Origin: an uncultured Aquimarina sp.
Lineage (GTDB): Bacteria; Bacteroidota; Bacteroidia; Flavobacteriales; Flavobacteriaceae
Length of the DNA: 64,000 nucleotides
Direction: 5' to 3'
Assembly: GCA_947503835.1 (NCBI GenBank)
Contig: CANNFM010000008.1
Span: 1-64,000, forward strand
Below are positions 7,832-16,016 of the stretch, one piece after another. Position 1 is the stretch's first letter. Each line of letters starts with the position of its first letter. The position numbers were made by a program, and so were the translations under genes. The notes under the pieces were generated by a model, which saw only the letters and a list, made by a program, of their open reading frames with translations, was not told the origin of the DNA and made no database searches.

Positions 7832-9280
7832 TTAATTTTTTATAATAGTTTCAGTATACCTTTGATTTCCGGCAAACAGTGTCATGTAATACGATCCACT
7901 TGGGGCAAAAGGAAGAAGAATATCTATAGAGTGCGACCCGATGGGAAAACTAGTTCGATTCGAGCTAAAAAACAAGGCTCCTGTAACATTACGAACCTCA
8001 AGACTTACAGCCATGGGTGTATTTAAAGTAAATATAGCTTTTGTTTGTCCTGTGGTTGGGTTAGGAGAAACCACTAAATCCTCCAAATCAGCTGCGGGTG
8101 GTGTTGGTGGTTCTCCTGGTTTGTGAAGTTGTTTTAATAAAAACCTGGCAGGCATCATAGGTTCTTTCCATTCGGGTATATCCCCAGTAACATCACCTAT
8201 TACATAGACTGGATCTGTAGCATTAGCGGGTGTTACTAAATCAAACTGTAAAGATGAAATTTCATAAGTGATACTATCTATCTCTGGGTGATCTTGAATA
8301 AGTCTTTTAACAGGGATTACTATTTTTTTGTCAAGCGTTGCTGTATTGTCTTCATAATTTGCCGTTCCTAATTGGGTAGCTCCATCTATTTTGAAACTAT
8401 AATCTAACTTATTAGTGTCATGATTATATTCTAAGGTTAAATCAAAAGGTAGGGTTCTGTTAAAATAAGTTTTAGACCAATCGTATTCTACAAATTTTCC
8501 TTGATATACAAAACTTATATCATCTGTGGTTAAAACTTCTGAATCCTCATTATGACGAGCTAAGATATTTTTCTCATCATTAGTAATTGAAGGATTAACA
8601 GAAGGAGGTTGATTAGGGTTTTCGTATTCTACTTGAAATTGGAGTTTTAATAATATGCTGTTTTCAATATTGTTTTCTTTTAATATCTGTAGAGCTAAAT
8701 CTTCATTTACAGGCACTCCATATCCAAAATAATGGCAAATAGCTTCCCAATGTTTTGACATAGGATAATTACTTGATTGTAATGATTGTAGAGCATTTTG
8801 GTAACTTTGATTAGCTGTTCCTAATCCTTTTAGTTGATAATATCCAACACCATATTTCCCGATGTCATCTCCTGCATCTGCCGCTTTTTTTAGCCAGTAT
8901 AAAGATTCATCAAGGTTTATCTCTGTGCCTGTTCCGTTTTTATACAAGATACCCAAAGAGCGTGCGGCTTCAATACCTCCATTTTGAGCAACTTGTTCTA
9001 TGTTTGAAAACGCATTTTGTTCCTCTATTTCAGTAGGATTTCCCTCTAGTGTAAGTATTGATGCTACATAAACAGCATCCGAATTACCAGAAGCTACACA
9101 GGGAGTGATTTCCTCCAAAATTTCTTGTTTTAGTTCTGGACTGAGAAAATCTATGTAATCCATGTAAGCTTTAGCTACGGTAACTTTATCTTTACAGTCC
9201 GGTTCTGTAATTTGCGCATAGCTTTGATGCACTGTAAATAAGGCAACCAAGAGCAGCCCCAAAAGATTTGATTTGTTCAT
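7832..9280 (-). CDS. Sel1-repeat protein with T9SS C-terminal sorting domain
   Basis: A 482-residue protein with signal peptide (ending HQSYAQ). Residues about 65-185 carry Sel1-like alpha repeats (AARSLGILYKNGTGTEINL, then YWLKKAADAGD). A central beta-rich part follows. The last 75 residues (VVSPNPTTGQ near 407 and a final YYMTLFAGNQRYTETIIKN) are a type A T9SS sorting domain, which sends the protein through the PorSS/T9SS pore to the surface. It is the first gene of the - strand block, 20 bp before the toxin gene. Inferred role: surface scaffold or delivery partner. Confidence 0.85.
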   Translation of the reverse strand: MNKSNLLGLLLVALFTVHQSYAQITEPDCKDKVTVAKAYMDYIDFLSPELKQEILEEITPCVASGNSDAVYVASILTLEGNPTEIEEQNAFSNIEQVAQNGGIEAARSLGILYKNGTGTEINLDESLYWLKKAADAGDDIGKYGVGYYQLKGLGTANQSYQNALQSLQSSNYPMSKHWEAICHYFGYGVPVNEDLALQILKENNIENSILLKLQFQVEYENPNQPPSVNPSITNDEKNILARHNEDSEVLTTDDISFVYQGKFVEYDWSKTYFNRTLPFDLTLEYNHDTNKLDYSFKIDGATQLGTANYEDNTATLDKKIVIPVKRLIQDHPEIDSITYEISSLQFDLVTPANATDPVYVIGDVTGDIPEWKEPMMPARFLLKQLHKPGEPPTPPAADLEDLVVSPNPTTGQTKAIFTLNTPMAVSLEVRNVTGALFFSSNRTSFPIGSHSIDILLPFAPSGSYYMTLFAGNQRYTETIIKN

Positions 9281-9679
9281 TTTTTATTTGTTTTAAAAGT
9301 TAAAATATGTGAATAAGAATTCCTGTACAGCAAAGTTTGATGGTCCAAGCTGTATGCTAATGGCATAGGATAAAAAAATCCTAGAGAACCATTTTTATCA
9401 AAAAATTATAGAGTATGGCGCCCTACTCAATAACTATAATGATAGGTGTCGTTTATGAAATGCTAGCCTTTATGAATTAGGTAGTTTGAATTTTGGTTGA
9501 TCATACTAATTTGGTTTTAAGGTTTATTAGACATTTGATATACAATATTAAAACATGCCAGTTTCATTTTTCGGGACTGAGAGTTTCGTTTATGTTAAAC
9601 TATTGTTAATCAATAAACAAGCATAAGTAGGTATTGATCGATTTGGGGAGGGGTTAGGGGGCACTCAAGAGATTAATAC
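9281..9679. other. Intergenic region upstream of the - strand toxin operon
   Basis: About 400 bp of AT-rich DNA with no open frame worth calling. It must contain the promoter of the - strand operon starting at 9280, but no clear TAnnTTTG element could be fixed. A G-run (ggggaggggttaggggg) lies at 9641-9661. No attC-like core was identified with confidence. Confidence 0.4.
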
Positions 9680-9919
9680 TTAATTTAAGTTTACATCACA
9701 ATACTGTTTATTTTCTTGGTAGAGCAAATATATTCTAGCATATATCATTATTTCTTGTGGTTTATCATTTAAGAGGCGATACATAAATTCTCCAATTTCA
9801 ATATTCAAAACTTTTAGTACACCATATAGCACATCTGGAGGTATGTTGTTTATATCATCTGGTAGCATAGTATTGTTTATAAGGCTTCCCTTTACTACTA
9901 TATAATGATATGATAGCAC
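9680..9919 (-). CDS. Small hypothetical protein
   Basis: A 79-residue protein, mostly helical in appearance, with a DDINNIPPDVLYGVLKVLNIEI segment. There is no signal peptide. It reads in the same direction as the toxin operon and the next small gene. Nothing in it identifies a family. It lies 360 bp upstream of the Sel1 gene, so it is probably a separate unit. Confidence 0.45.
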   Translation of the reverse strand: MLSYHYIVVKGSLINNTMLPDDINNIPPDVLYGVLKVLNIEIGEFMYRLLNDKPQEIMIYARIYLLYQENKQYCDVNLN

Positions 9920-9947
9920 CTAAAGCATTTCTAATTAGTGGTGATCT

Positions 9948-10193
9948 TTACGCCCAACATAAAGGTTTGCCCATATTTATTTGCTCTACTAAAAGTTTTG
10001 AATTTCTAATTGTTCTTACTACATCATGAACAGGTGTACCTCTTAGGTAAGATTCCTCTATCCAATTGCGTAATAAAAGTGCATAACCCTTGTATTTATA
10101 AACGCATAAGTCGAAAAGTTTAGGATCAATTAGCAAATAGCTACATACTTTCTTTTCAAAAATTTCTGTTTTTTTTAATGAGTTTTGATTCAT
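9948..10193 (-). CDS. Small hypothetical protein
   Basis: An 81-residue basic protein (start MNQNSLKKTEIFEKK). It is divergently arranged with the + strand gene starting at 10204, only 10 bp apart. Its 3' end contains GTTGGGCGTAA on the - strand (9948-9958), a sequence like the right core of the array's palindromes, so its last residues may be repeat-derived rather than conserved. Function unknown. Confidence 0.45.
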   Translation of the reverse strand: MNQNSLKKTEIFEKKVCSYLLIDPKLFDLCVYKYKGYALLLRNWIEESYLRGTPVHDVVRTIRNSKLLVEQINMGKPLCWA

Positions 10194-10203
10194 AACTTCA
10201 ATT

Positions 10204-10764
10204 ATGTTTAGTTTTTGTTTCTATATTGAATTAAAAGATGTTAATCTTGAAAAGTTGAAATTTACCACTTTTGAGCTTTTAAGTTCAATGGAAATATCAA
10301 AATCCTCAATTCATCAACATAAAAGAAAAAATGAGTTCATTCTGACCTTTCCCGACGGAATCTCAAATGAGATGTTTATCTTTTTCTTTTGTGCATTAAT
10401 GGCTCCTGATTTAACAGACTCTAATGAACTTTTGGGATGGTTTTTTGCTAATGACGATATGACTATTTATGAGCAAACCGGAGATTTTGATTCATTCAAA
10501 AGAGATACATACTCTAAAAGAATAATGATGACTCCTGAAGGAGATGAAAAAGGAAATCTTCATCAATATGGAATTACAGAAAACGGAAAAGAAATACATT
10601 TTGGAATGGATGGATCTTTCAAAATTAAAGAAAAAACCAAGTTAAAATATATCAATCCGATTTCAAGCCTAAAAGACTATAATGAGGTGGAACTAATCGA
10701 AAAACCAATTGAAGAAGTTAAACAAACGATAATTGAGAAATTAAAGCGTTTGATTGGAATATAA
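10204..10764 (+). CDS. Hypothetical protein, cassette cargo
   Basis: A 186-residue soluble protein. Visible segments are FTFPDGISNEMF-like residues near 50, FFCALMAPDLTDSNELLGWFF in the middle, and a basic helical tail (IIEKLKRLIGI). No signal peptide or known domain is seen. It ends six bases before the left core of site D (GCATACAAC), but no matching GTTGTATGC lies upstream, so its own 5' cassette boundary was lost at the junction with the - strand block. Confidence 0.65.
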   Translation: MFSFCFYIELKDVNLEKLKFTTFELLSSMEISKSSIHQHKRKNEFILTFPDGISNEMFIFFFCALMAPDLTDSNELLGWFFANDDMTIYEQTGDFDSFKRDTYSKRIMMTPEGDEKGNLHQYGITENGKEIHFGMDGSFKIKEKTKLKYINPISSLKDYNEVELIEKPIEEVKQTIIEKLKRLIGI

Positions 10765-10769
10765 AAACT

Positions 10770-10944
10770 GCATACAACACGATATATGATGTCATAGGCA
10801 GCTAAGGGATCAATCGAATAGTTGTTGTATTTTTGGAGTGGCGCAATGCTTGCAAAATGAAAAAATAGCAATCAATGCACAGATAATGCCGAGAGTTGGG
10901 TAACATTTTGCACAGCTACGACACATATATTAAACGTTATAGCC
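10770..10944 (+). repeat. attC-like site D (long subfamily, diverged)
   Basis: Left core GCATACAAC (10770-10778), right core GTTATAGCC (10936-10944). Arms ATATATGATGTCATAG and the right-hand GCTACGACACATATAT pair imperfectly. The middle shares the gttgggtaacattttgc block with sites A, E and M but is otherwise diverged. Confidence 0.66.
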
Positions 10945-10958
10945 AATCAAAATTAAAT

Positions 10959-11414
10959 ATGAAAATAAAATTATCAGTTCTCCTTTTTATTTTAACAATT
11001 TTATCTGTTAAGTCTCAAGAAGTAATTAACGAAACGGAAAAAACTCAAACCGAATTTATTGAGTGGAAAGATGTTGAAATTGCTCCACTCTTTAACGATT
11101 GTAAAAGAAAAAAGAAAGAGGAAAAAAATAAAAAATGTACAAAAGACAAAATCAACGGTTTTATTGACCGAAAATTAAATACAGAACTGATCTCAAAGGA
11201 ATTTAAGTCAAGAACACTAGTTGAGATTAAAAGTGAATTCATAATCAATAGTAACGGAGAAATTGAAAACATAAAAGTAGATGGACCAACAGAAACAGCT
11301 ATAAATAATGTTTATGAAATATTTAGTTCGCTTCCCAAAATGTCTCCTGGTATGAATAACGGAAAAGCTGTAAATGTGAAATATAAACATTTTGTTCGCT
11401 TTTATACATTTTAA
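10959..11414 (+). CDS. Secreted TonB-C-terminal-like protein
   Basis: A 151-residue exported protein starting at ATG 10959; a start further upstream would lie inside site D. The signal peptide ends near VKSQ. A lysine-rich linker (KRKKKEEKNKK) follows. The last 75 residues (VEIKSEFIINSNGEIENIKV, then PKMSPGMNNGKAVNVKY) have the pattern of the TonB C-terminal fold seen in many Flavobacteriia proteins that carry a periplasmic TonB_C domain without a membrane anchor. Its cassette ends match over 9 bp (10936-10944 with 11419-11427). Energy transduction is unlikely, because no membrane helix remains after signal cleavage. Confidence 0.72.
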   Translation: MKIKLSVLLFILTILSVKSQEVINETEKTQTEFIEWKDVEIAPLFNDCKRKKKEEKNKKCTKDKINGFIDRKLNTELISKEFKSRTLVEIKSEFIINSNGEIENIKVDGPTETAINNVYEIFSSLPKMSPGMNNGKAVNVKYKHFVRFYTF

Positions 11415-11418
11415 AAAA

Positions 11419-11593
11419 GGCTATAACACCAAGTATGTGATCATAGCAGTTAAGTGATAGTCCAATGGTTCTTCTATATTTGCTATGGCGCAAAGATTTT
11501 ATGGAGAGAAAAGTTATAAAATCAGCGCAGAAAATGTCGATGGCTTGGTAACATTTTGCATTGCTACGACACATACTTATAACGTTAGGCGTA
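11419..11593 (+). repeat. attC-like site E (long subfamily)
   Basis: Left core GGCTATAAC (11419-11427), right core GTTAGGCGTA (11584-11593). It is close to identical to site A through the arms and middle, differing by scattered changes and a three-base insertion. Both strands happen to stay open across it, which can mislead gene calling of the next gene. Confidence 0.72.
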
Positions 11594-11595
11594 AT

Positions 11596-12699
11596 ATGCC
11601 GAAAAGACTAGAAGCTATACCCGAAAAAATTATGCATAGAGCTATTATTTTTAATGATGTTGACGAAGATTTACTATCACAAAGTCACGATATAGGTTTT
11701 GGATGGACGTTGAGAAAAGCTACTCCAGAAGAACTTCAAAATCATCAATTTCGATTTAATTCTGAAAGCTGGGCCAAACGAAGAGGGTGGAATCATGGTT
11801 TTCCTCCTCAGCTTCAAGTATGGGAAGAAATCCAAGATGAAATTCCTGACCATATTTATAACAGGCCACCTGAGTCTGAAGAAGAATTATTGAAAATTGC
11901 GCGTGTTATGGTTTTAGAAGCTAATGACACTTCCGATATAAATGAGTTTACTTTACAAAATGCGTTAGCAATTTGTGACGCTGAATTAAGAATTGGTATA
12001 TCGTTTAATACAAATGGAAGTATCTCCACTAGACACCCGACTTTTCCTAATTTTCAAGTTCAAAACAGTCTTTATACTGGTTTTAATAACTATAAGCGCC
12101 CTTCATTAATTTGCATTCAAGATATAAAGGATACAGTTGAATTATTTTCAAAGCAAATTCCTGTAAATTTTATTAATTCAATATCTCTTTTTCGCTCTCT
12201 TGATTACTTACCAGATTACACACCAATGAAAATCTTAGGTTATTTTACTGTAATGGAATCAATTTTGACACACAAACCTGATCCTAATGATCCAACTGAT
12301 TCGATATCTCGACAACTCAAGCATAATTTAAAATTTGTAAATGGTAGACTTAATTCTTGTGGTCGCTCTTTAGGTTTTGAAGATTTTGAGGGTACTACGG
12401 TTGATACAATGATTAATAAACTATATAGCTATAGAAGCGCAATCGCACATGGTAATTCTACAGAGGAATTTACAAACGCTATTTTAAAAAAAAGGACAAC
12501 CGAACCTAGCACATATGATGATTTATGGGTTCATGATTGGATGAGAAGAATTATACGACGCATACTTTTTGAGGCAATTAGAGAACCAGAAATAATTACA
12601 AATTTAACTAGAAGAAATACTACGCCTAACAACTTATATAAAAAATGCGTCAATTGGTTTAAAAATTTAAAAAGCCTATTTTTAAAAGACAATAAGTGA
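11596..12699 (+). CDS. Apea-like HEPN domain protein
   Basis: A 367-residue soluble protein. Start ATG 11596 is chosen because an upstream in-frame ATG at 11485 lies wholly inside repeat E. The C-terminal half has the Apea-type HEPN layout: LGYFTVMESILTH near residue 210, a SISRQLKHNLKF helix, then YRSAIAHGN with the HEPN R-x4-H motif (R280, H285). HEPN proteins are often metal-independent RNases in toxin and antiphage systems. The last 26 codons read into site F (from 12621), so this tail is repeat-derived. The RNase role is inferred from the motif. Confidence 0.8.
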   Translation: MPKRLEAIPEKIMHRAIIFNDVDEDLLSQSHDIGFGWTLRKATPEELQNHQFRFNSESWAKRRGWNHGFPPQLQVWEEIQDEIPDHIYNRPPESEEELLKIARVMVLEANDTSDINEFTLQNALAICDAELRIGISFNTNGSISTRHPTFPNFQVQNSLYTGFNNYKRPSLICIQDIKDTVELFSKQIPVNFINSISLFRSLDYLPDYTPMKILGYFTVMESILTHKPDPNDPTDSISRQLKHNLKFVNGRLNSCGRSLGFEDFEGTTVDTMINKLYSYRSAIAHGNSTEEFTNAILKKRTTEPSTYDDLWVHDWMRRIIRRILFEAIREPEIITNLTRRNTTPNNLYKKCVNWFKNLKSLFLKDNK

Positions 12700-12757
12700 A
12701 ACTGAAAAATCCGTCTTCGAAAAGACGCACTTTTCATATACTAGACCGTTAGCCTTA
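12621..12757 (+). repeat. attC-like site F
   Basis: Left core TACGCCTAAC (12621-12630) is the exact 10-bp inverse of the right core of site E. Right core GTTAGCCTTA (12748-12757). An internal hairpin (AATCCGTCTTCGAAAAGACGCA) is visible. Its left part overlaps the 3' end of the HEPN gene. Confidence 0.68.
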
Positions 12758-12773
12758 ATTAGAAAAAACTCAA

Positions 12774-13712
12774 ATGATATTTAACTCAAAAAAAAGAAAA
12801 CAAGCTGTACAAGATTTTTTTGAGTACGTGGAATCAGAAGTTTTACCGAACGAAAAAGAAACTGAAATAGTAAATGGAATAAAACAACAACTCATAAGTG
12901 GATTTGAACTGATAGAAAATAACGAATGGGGAATTGCTTTTGAGAATTTGGGCTCAGAACTAGTTGAACACTATGTGATTATTAACAGAAAAGGAACGGA
13001 GTTAGTTAGAAAAATAATTAAACTCTGTAGACTTGACAAAAAATGGGAATACGATTTACGAAGAATTAACTCGCTTGGTTACAAAATGGGAAGTTGGAAA
13101 CTAACAGATTCGGAAAAATTAGCCAAAGAACACAAATACACTTTTTACAAACCAAGTAAAGAAATAACCAAAAATCTTCAAGTTGGTAATATTGCCAAAC
13201 TAACTTTTGAGTTTGATTCCTCTAATTCTGACCATCCATCAGCGGAAAGAATGTGGGTTGAGATTACAGAAGTTAATGGAGAAAAATTTAAAGGAAAATT
13301 AGATAATCACCCTTTCTACTTGCACGAGCTTTATGCTGGAGACGAAATAGCTTTTGAACATAAACACATTATCGATCACGATTTGGAATTAACTGAACCA
13401 AATTTGGTTGACAAATATTATGACAGATGTTTTGTTACGAATAAGATTCTTTATGATAATGCACCAATAAATTACATCTATAGAGAAGAACCAATGGAAA
13501 AAGACGAAGACAGAGATTATGTTGACACAGGTTGGAGAATTTTATCTGGTGATGAATCTGATGAATATATGGATGATTCAGAAAATATAAGCTTAGTTTC
13601 ACTCGGAGCGGTTTTGTCAAGAGATGATTCTTTTATTGATTTGCTGGAATCGGAAATTGGAACTAGTTTCGAAAGGAACGAAAATGGTGTTTTTGAAAAA
13701 ATAGAAGAATAA
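12774..13712 (+). CDS. Immunity-like protein with DUF2314-like and DUF2185 (Imm33-like) domains
   Basis: A 312-residue soluble protein with three parts. Residues 1-90 are helical. Residues about 140-205 hold VGNIAKLTFEF and RMWVEITEVNGEKFKGKL, as in DUF2314-type domains. Residues 215-305 carry CFVTNKILYDNAPINYIYREEP, DTGWRILSGDE, then SFERNENGVF, the signature order of DUF2185, named an Imm33-like immunity domain. It is alone in its cassette, with 10-bp inverted ends (12748-12757, 13714-13723) and no toxin beside it. An orphan immunity protein that protects against neighbours' toxins is the likely role (inferred). Confidence 0.78.
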   Translation: MIFNSKKRKQAVQDFFEYVESEVLPNEKETEIVNGIKQQLISGFELIENNEWGIAFENLGSELVEHYVIINRKGTELVRKIIKLCRLDKKWEYDLRRINSLGYKMGSWKLTDSEKLAKEHKYTFYKPSKEITKNLQVGNIAKLTFEFDSSNSDHPSAERMWVEITEVNGEKFKGKLDNHPFYLHELYAGDEIAFEHKHIIDHDLELTEPNLVDKYYDRCFVTNKILYDNAPINYIYREEPMEKDEDRDYVDTGWRILSGDESDEYMDDSENISLVSLGAVLSRDDSFIDLLESEIGTSFERNENGVFEKIEE

Positions 13713-13713
13713 C

Positions 13714-13924
13714 TAAGGCTAACAATGTATAAGAAAACATAGGGCTTTAGAGCTTAATCGAAAGGTCTGTGTTTATTTGCAAAGTCGCCAACTATAAAAT
13801 ATGGCGTTTATGAGAAAAAAGATAAAAGCAAAATATTTATATTTGGCGTAGTACCAATCCGAAACGTATCGCTTATCACCTGCCCTACGTTTCTTATACG
13901 AGACGTTGGTAATAATTAAATGAA
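13714..13924 (+). repeat. attC-like site G
   Basis: Left core TAAGGCTAAC (13714-13723), right core GTTGGTAATA (13915-13924). Strong arms: GTATAAGAAAACATAGGG pairs with CCCTACGTTTCTTATAC. The interior (ttatttgcaaagtcg, aaagcaaaatattta) is shared with site N near 22 kb. Confidence 0.72.
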
Positions 13925-13927
13925 AAA

Positions 13928-14347
13928 ATGAAAATTAAATCTATTTTTATAACTCTACTATTTCCATTCTTTTTTTACTCCTGTGATATGAACGAAGGAG
14001 GAGTTCGAACAACAAACAATATGGAAAAATACGCTTTGGATTATATTAAGGACAACCAATTATTAGAAGAGAGAGAAAAAATATTGGCTTATTATGATTA
14101 CACCATCTCACTTGACGGTACAGAATCAGTGTTACTAACTGATTCTCGATTAATCTATCATAATAATGAAACACAAACAACATCTATTGATATTACAGAT
14201 ATTGTTGATCTTCAACACAGAAAAGAGTCTTTCATTGGAGACATTATCGAAGTAATTAGTAAAAATGGAGATATTATGATGATTGAAATAGCGCCTTTAA
14301 ATCAAGGAGAGACTTTTTTAAAAATTTTAAAATCGAAAGTAAATTAA
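13928..14347 (+). CDS. Small lipoprotein, cassette cargo
   Basis: A 139-residue protein with a lipoprotein signal (lipobox F-Y-S-C, Cys about 19) followed by DMNEGG, an Asp at +2 as in many Bacteroidota lipoproteins. The mature part ends with SLDGTESVLLTDSRLIYHNNE and FIGDIIEVISKNGDIMMIEIAP, which looks like a small PH-like beta domain. It starts 3 bp after the right core of site G. Its expected downstream core TATTACCAAC is missing. Function unknown. Confidence 0.72.
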   Translation: MKIKSIFITLLFPFFFYSCDMNEGGVRTTNNMEKYALDYIKDNQLLEEREKILAYYDYTISLDGTESVLLTDSRLIYHNNETQTTSIDITDIVDLQHRKESFIGDIIEVISKNGDIMMIEIAPLNQGETFLKILKSKVN

Positions 14348-14348
14348 T

Positions 14349-14460
14349 CAAGAAACAAAAATGCGCACCTGCCTGCCATCCGCCAGGTAGGCAGGGATAG
14401 ATCAATTGGTTTAGGTATACTTGTCTTGCTCCGATTCATATATTTGACATTCTATGCAAT
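14349..14460 (+). repeat. Truncated attC-like site H
   Basis: The right two thirds match site B: aaaaatgcg, then a CTGCCTGCC..GGCAGG hairpin, then ttgctccgattcatatattt, ending ATTCTATGCA where other sites have GTT. The left core is absent, so this copy has lost its 5' end and its core has G-to-A drift. Confidence 0.55.
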
Positions 14461-14476
14461 TGCGAAAAACTAATTT

Positions 14477-15028
14477 ATGATTAAAAAAATATTATTAATT
14501 TTGACATTTCTCACGTTTATCTCGTGTGGAAATAAAACGAATGAAGACGTTTACAAAGCCAAAAGTGATGAATATGCCTCAAAATCTGGAAATTTCATAG
14601 TAAACTTCCCAACTAAACCAAAATACACTTCAATTGACAACCAAATTGGACTTGATAAATTTCAAATTCACTTGTATCGGTCGACTTTAGGTGCTCAGAA
14701 AATCTTTAATGTGGAATACAATGATTATCCTGAACATATGATTAAGTCACTGTCAAATGAACAACTTTACACGCAAGGCGTAACAAACTATGCAAATAAA
14801 ATGGCTGAATCATTTAATCTGCAATATCAGAAACCTATTGAACAAAATGGGCTGAACGGACAAGCTTTTCAATTAGAACTAAACAAAAATGCAAAAAGTA
14901 AAGGACTTGATGGTTTTATAATGGGACGTTTATTTCGTGACAGAAATAGAGTTTATACAGTAACTTATATTGGAGTGAATGACAAAAATGTTGATTCCTT
15001 CATTGATTCATTTCGATTGATAAAATAA
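14477..15028 (+). CDS. Lipoprotein of unknown function
   Basis: A 183-residue lipoprotein (signal then lipobox F-I-S-C, Cys about 17). The mature part begins with a short charged linker, then GNFIVNFPTKPKY, and ends with GRLFRDRNRVYTVTYIGVN and SFIDSFRLI, a pattern common in Bacteroidota lipoproteins with a PsbP/MOG1-like fold. That fold call is tentative. Its cassette ends are weakly matched (ATTCTATGC near 14449, ACGTAGAAC at 15031-15039). Confidence 0.72.
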   Translation: MIKKILLILTFLTFISCGNKTNEDVYKAKSDEYASKSGNFIVNFPTKPKYTSIDNQIGLDKFQIHLYRSTLGAQKIFNVEYNDYPEHMIKSLSNEQLYTQGVTNYANKMAESFNLQYQKPIEQNGLNGQAFQLELNKNAKSKGLDGFIMGRLFRDRNRVYTVTYIGVNDKNVDSFIDSFRLIK

Positions 15029-15030
15029 CT

Positions 15031-15082
15031 ACGTAGAACATTACATAAGCTCAAAAAACTAAAAGATATATTCAAATCTTAA
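15031..15082 (+). repeat. Remnant of an attC-like site
   Basis: ACGTAGAAC (15031-15039) followed by ATTACATAAGC resembles a left core plus first arm. Only about 50 bp remain before the next gene, and the right arm (GATATATTC) is followed by no GTT core. Probably a collapsed site. Confidence 0.35.
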
Positions 15083-15901
15083 ATGAATTCAATAAGCGGC
15101 TTTTTCAAAAAAAATATTAATTTTTCAAATTTTTGGGTTAGAAATGGCTCTATAGTTGTACTACTTTCTATTTTGGTTAACCATCTTTTTGAGCCAGAAA
15201 ATTTCCCGTTTCATAGAGATTATAAATTTCCTTTATTTCCTATTATTGTTTCAATTATTTCAGGGTGTGTAATAATTCTTATCGCTCGCTTTAATTTCAA
15301 ATATTTTAGAAACAAATACTTCACTAAAAAAATTAACACGCAAATACTATTACGTTTCCTATTTTCAACTTTAGGATATATTACTTTACTATATATCCCT
15401 TTATATTATGGTTTGATTAATGGAATTGAATCATACAACCTTTATTATCTGCTAACGGGACTTTCAATCAGCCTACTAATAAGCGCTATCGGAATTACTC
15501 TTTTATTTTCAACTGATATTTATAAACTTCACAAACTTATTTCCATAAAAGGGACACTTAAAGTTCAACAAGGTGGTAAAATAACCTTGGTTAAGTATCC
15601 AGAAATTGCCTTTATATATAGTGAAAACAAAATAGTATATATTGTAAAAACTGATGGAGCTAGAGTTATTACAGATTTCACTTTAAATGAAGTTGAAAGT
15701 AAAATCAGCGAACAAAGTTTTTATAGAGCAAATAGGCAAATAATTCTTCATGCTCGTTCTATTGAACAAGTAAAATCAATAGAAAATGGAAAAGTATCTG
15801 TACTACTCAAACCAACAATTTCTGACAAAAAAGCTTTTCAAATAAACATTAGTAGATATAAAAAACATGCGTTTATGGATTGGTTTGAAAGCAAACTGTA
15901 A
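15083..15901 (+). CDS. LytTR-domain membrane regulator
   Basis: A 272-residue protein with four predicted membrane helices in residues 20-155 and a C-terminal LytTR DNA-binding domain (about 165-272; KVQQGGKITLVKYPEIAFIY, then SFYRANRQIILHARSI, as in LytTR 'F.R.HRS.IVN'). Membrane-tethered LytTR proteins act as single-protein transcription switches, often on nearby genes. It follows a collapsed site, and 115 bp separate it from the protease gene with no site between, so both may share one cassette. Confidence 0.82.
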   Translation: MNSISGFFKKNINFSNFWVRNGSIVVLLSILVNHLFEPENFPFHRDYKFPLFPIIVSIISGCVIILIARFNFKYFRNKYFTKKINTQILLRFLFSTLGYITLLYIPLYYGLINGIESYNLYYLLTGLSISLLISAIGITLLFSTDIYKLHKLISIKGTLKVQQGGKITLVKYPEIAFIYSENKIVYIVKTDGARVITDFTLNEVESKISEQSFYRANRQIILHARSIEQVKSIENGKVSVLLKPTISDKKAFQINISRYKKHAFMDWFESKL

Positions 15902-16016
15902 ATTAGGCTGGTTATTCAGCTATTTTTTTAATACCATTCAGTAAAAATCCCTGATTCCCCATTATTTTTCTTGCTTCACTATCGTTACTTCGTTTAAAAT
16001 TTAAAACGATAAAGTA

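Noticed and set aside
9948..9958. GTTGGGCGTAA on the - strand as an inverted cassette core
   Set aside because: Only one 11-base match; no paired inverse copy near 9600-9680 beyond a weak GTTAGGGGGC, so inversion of a cassette is not shown.
11323..11574. Reverse-strand open frames across sites E and M (similar peptides starting MCRS.AKCYQAIDIF)
   Set aside because: They are alike only because the repeats are alike; no start context, no link to a gene, and broken in sites A and D.
11485..11595. A longer start for the HEPN gene, giving an extra 37 residues (MAQRFYGEKSYK...)
   Set aside because: This stretch is the interior of the array palindrome, present in sites A, D, E and M; in A it has a stop after two codons and in M a frame break, so it is not conserved coding sequence.
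10936..13723. Each cassette as a transposon with terminal inverted repeats
   Set aside because: The inverted ends differ for each gene and no transposase is present; one transposase could not recognise them all. Pairing of cassette ends in an excised circle explains it better.
14373..14398. CTGCCTGCC...GGCAGG hairpin as an independent terminator or REP element
   Set aside because: A related GGCAGGCAGG lies in site B at the same position, so it is part of the palindrome family rather than a separate element.
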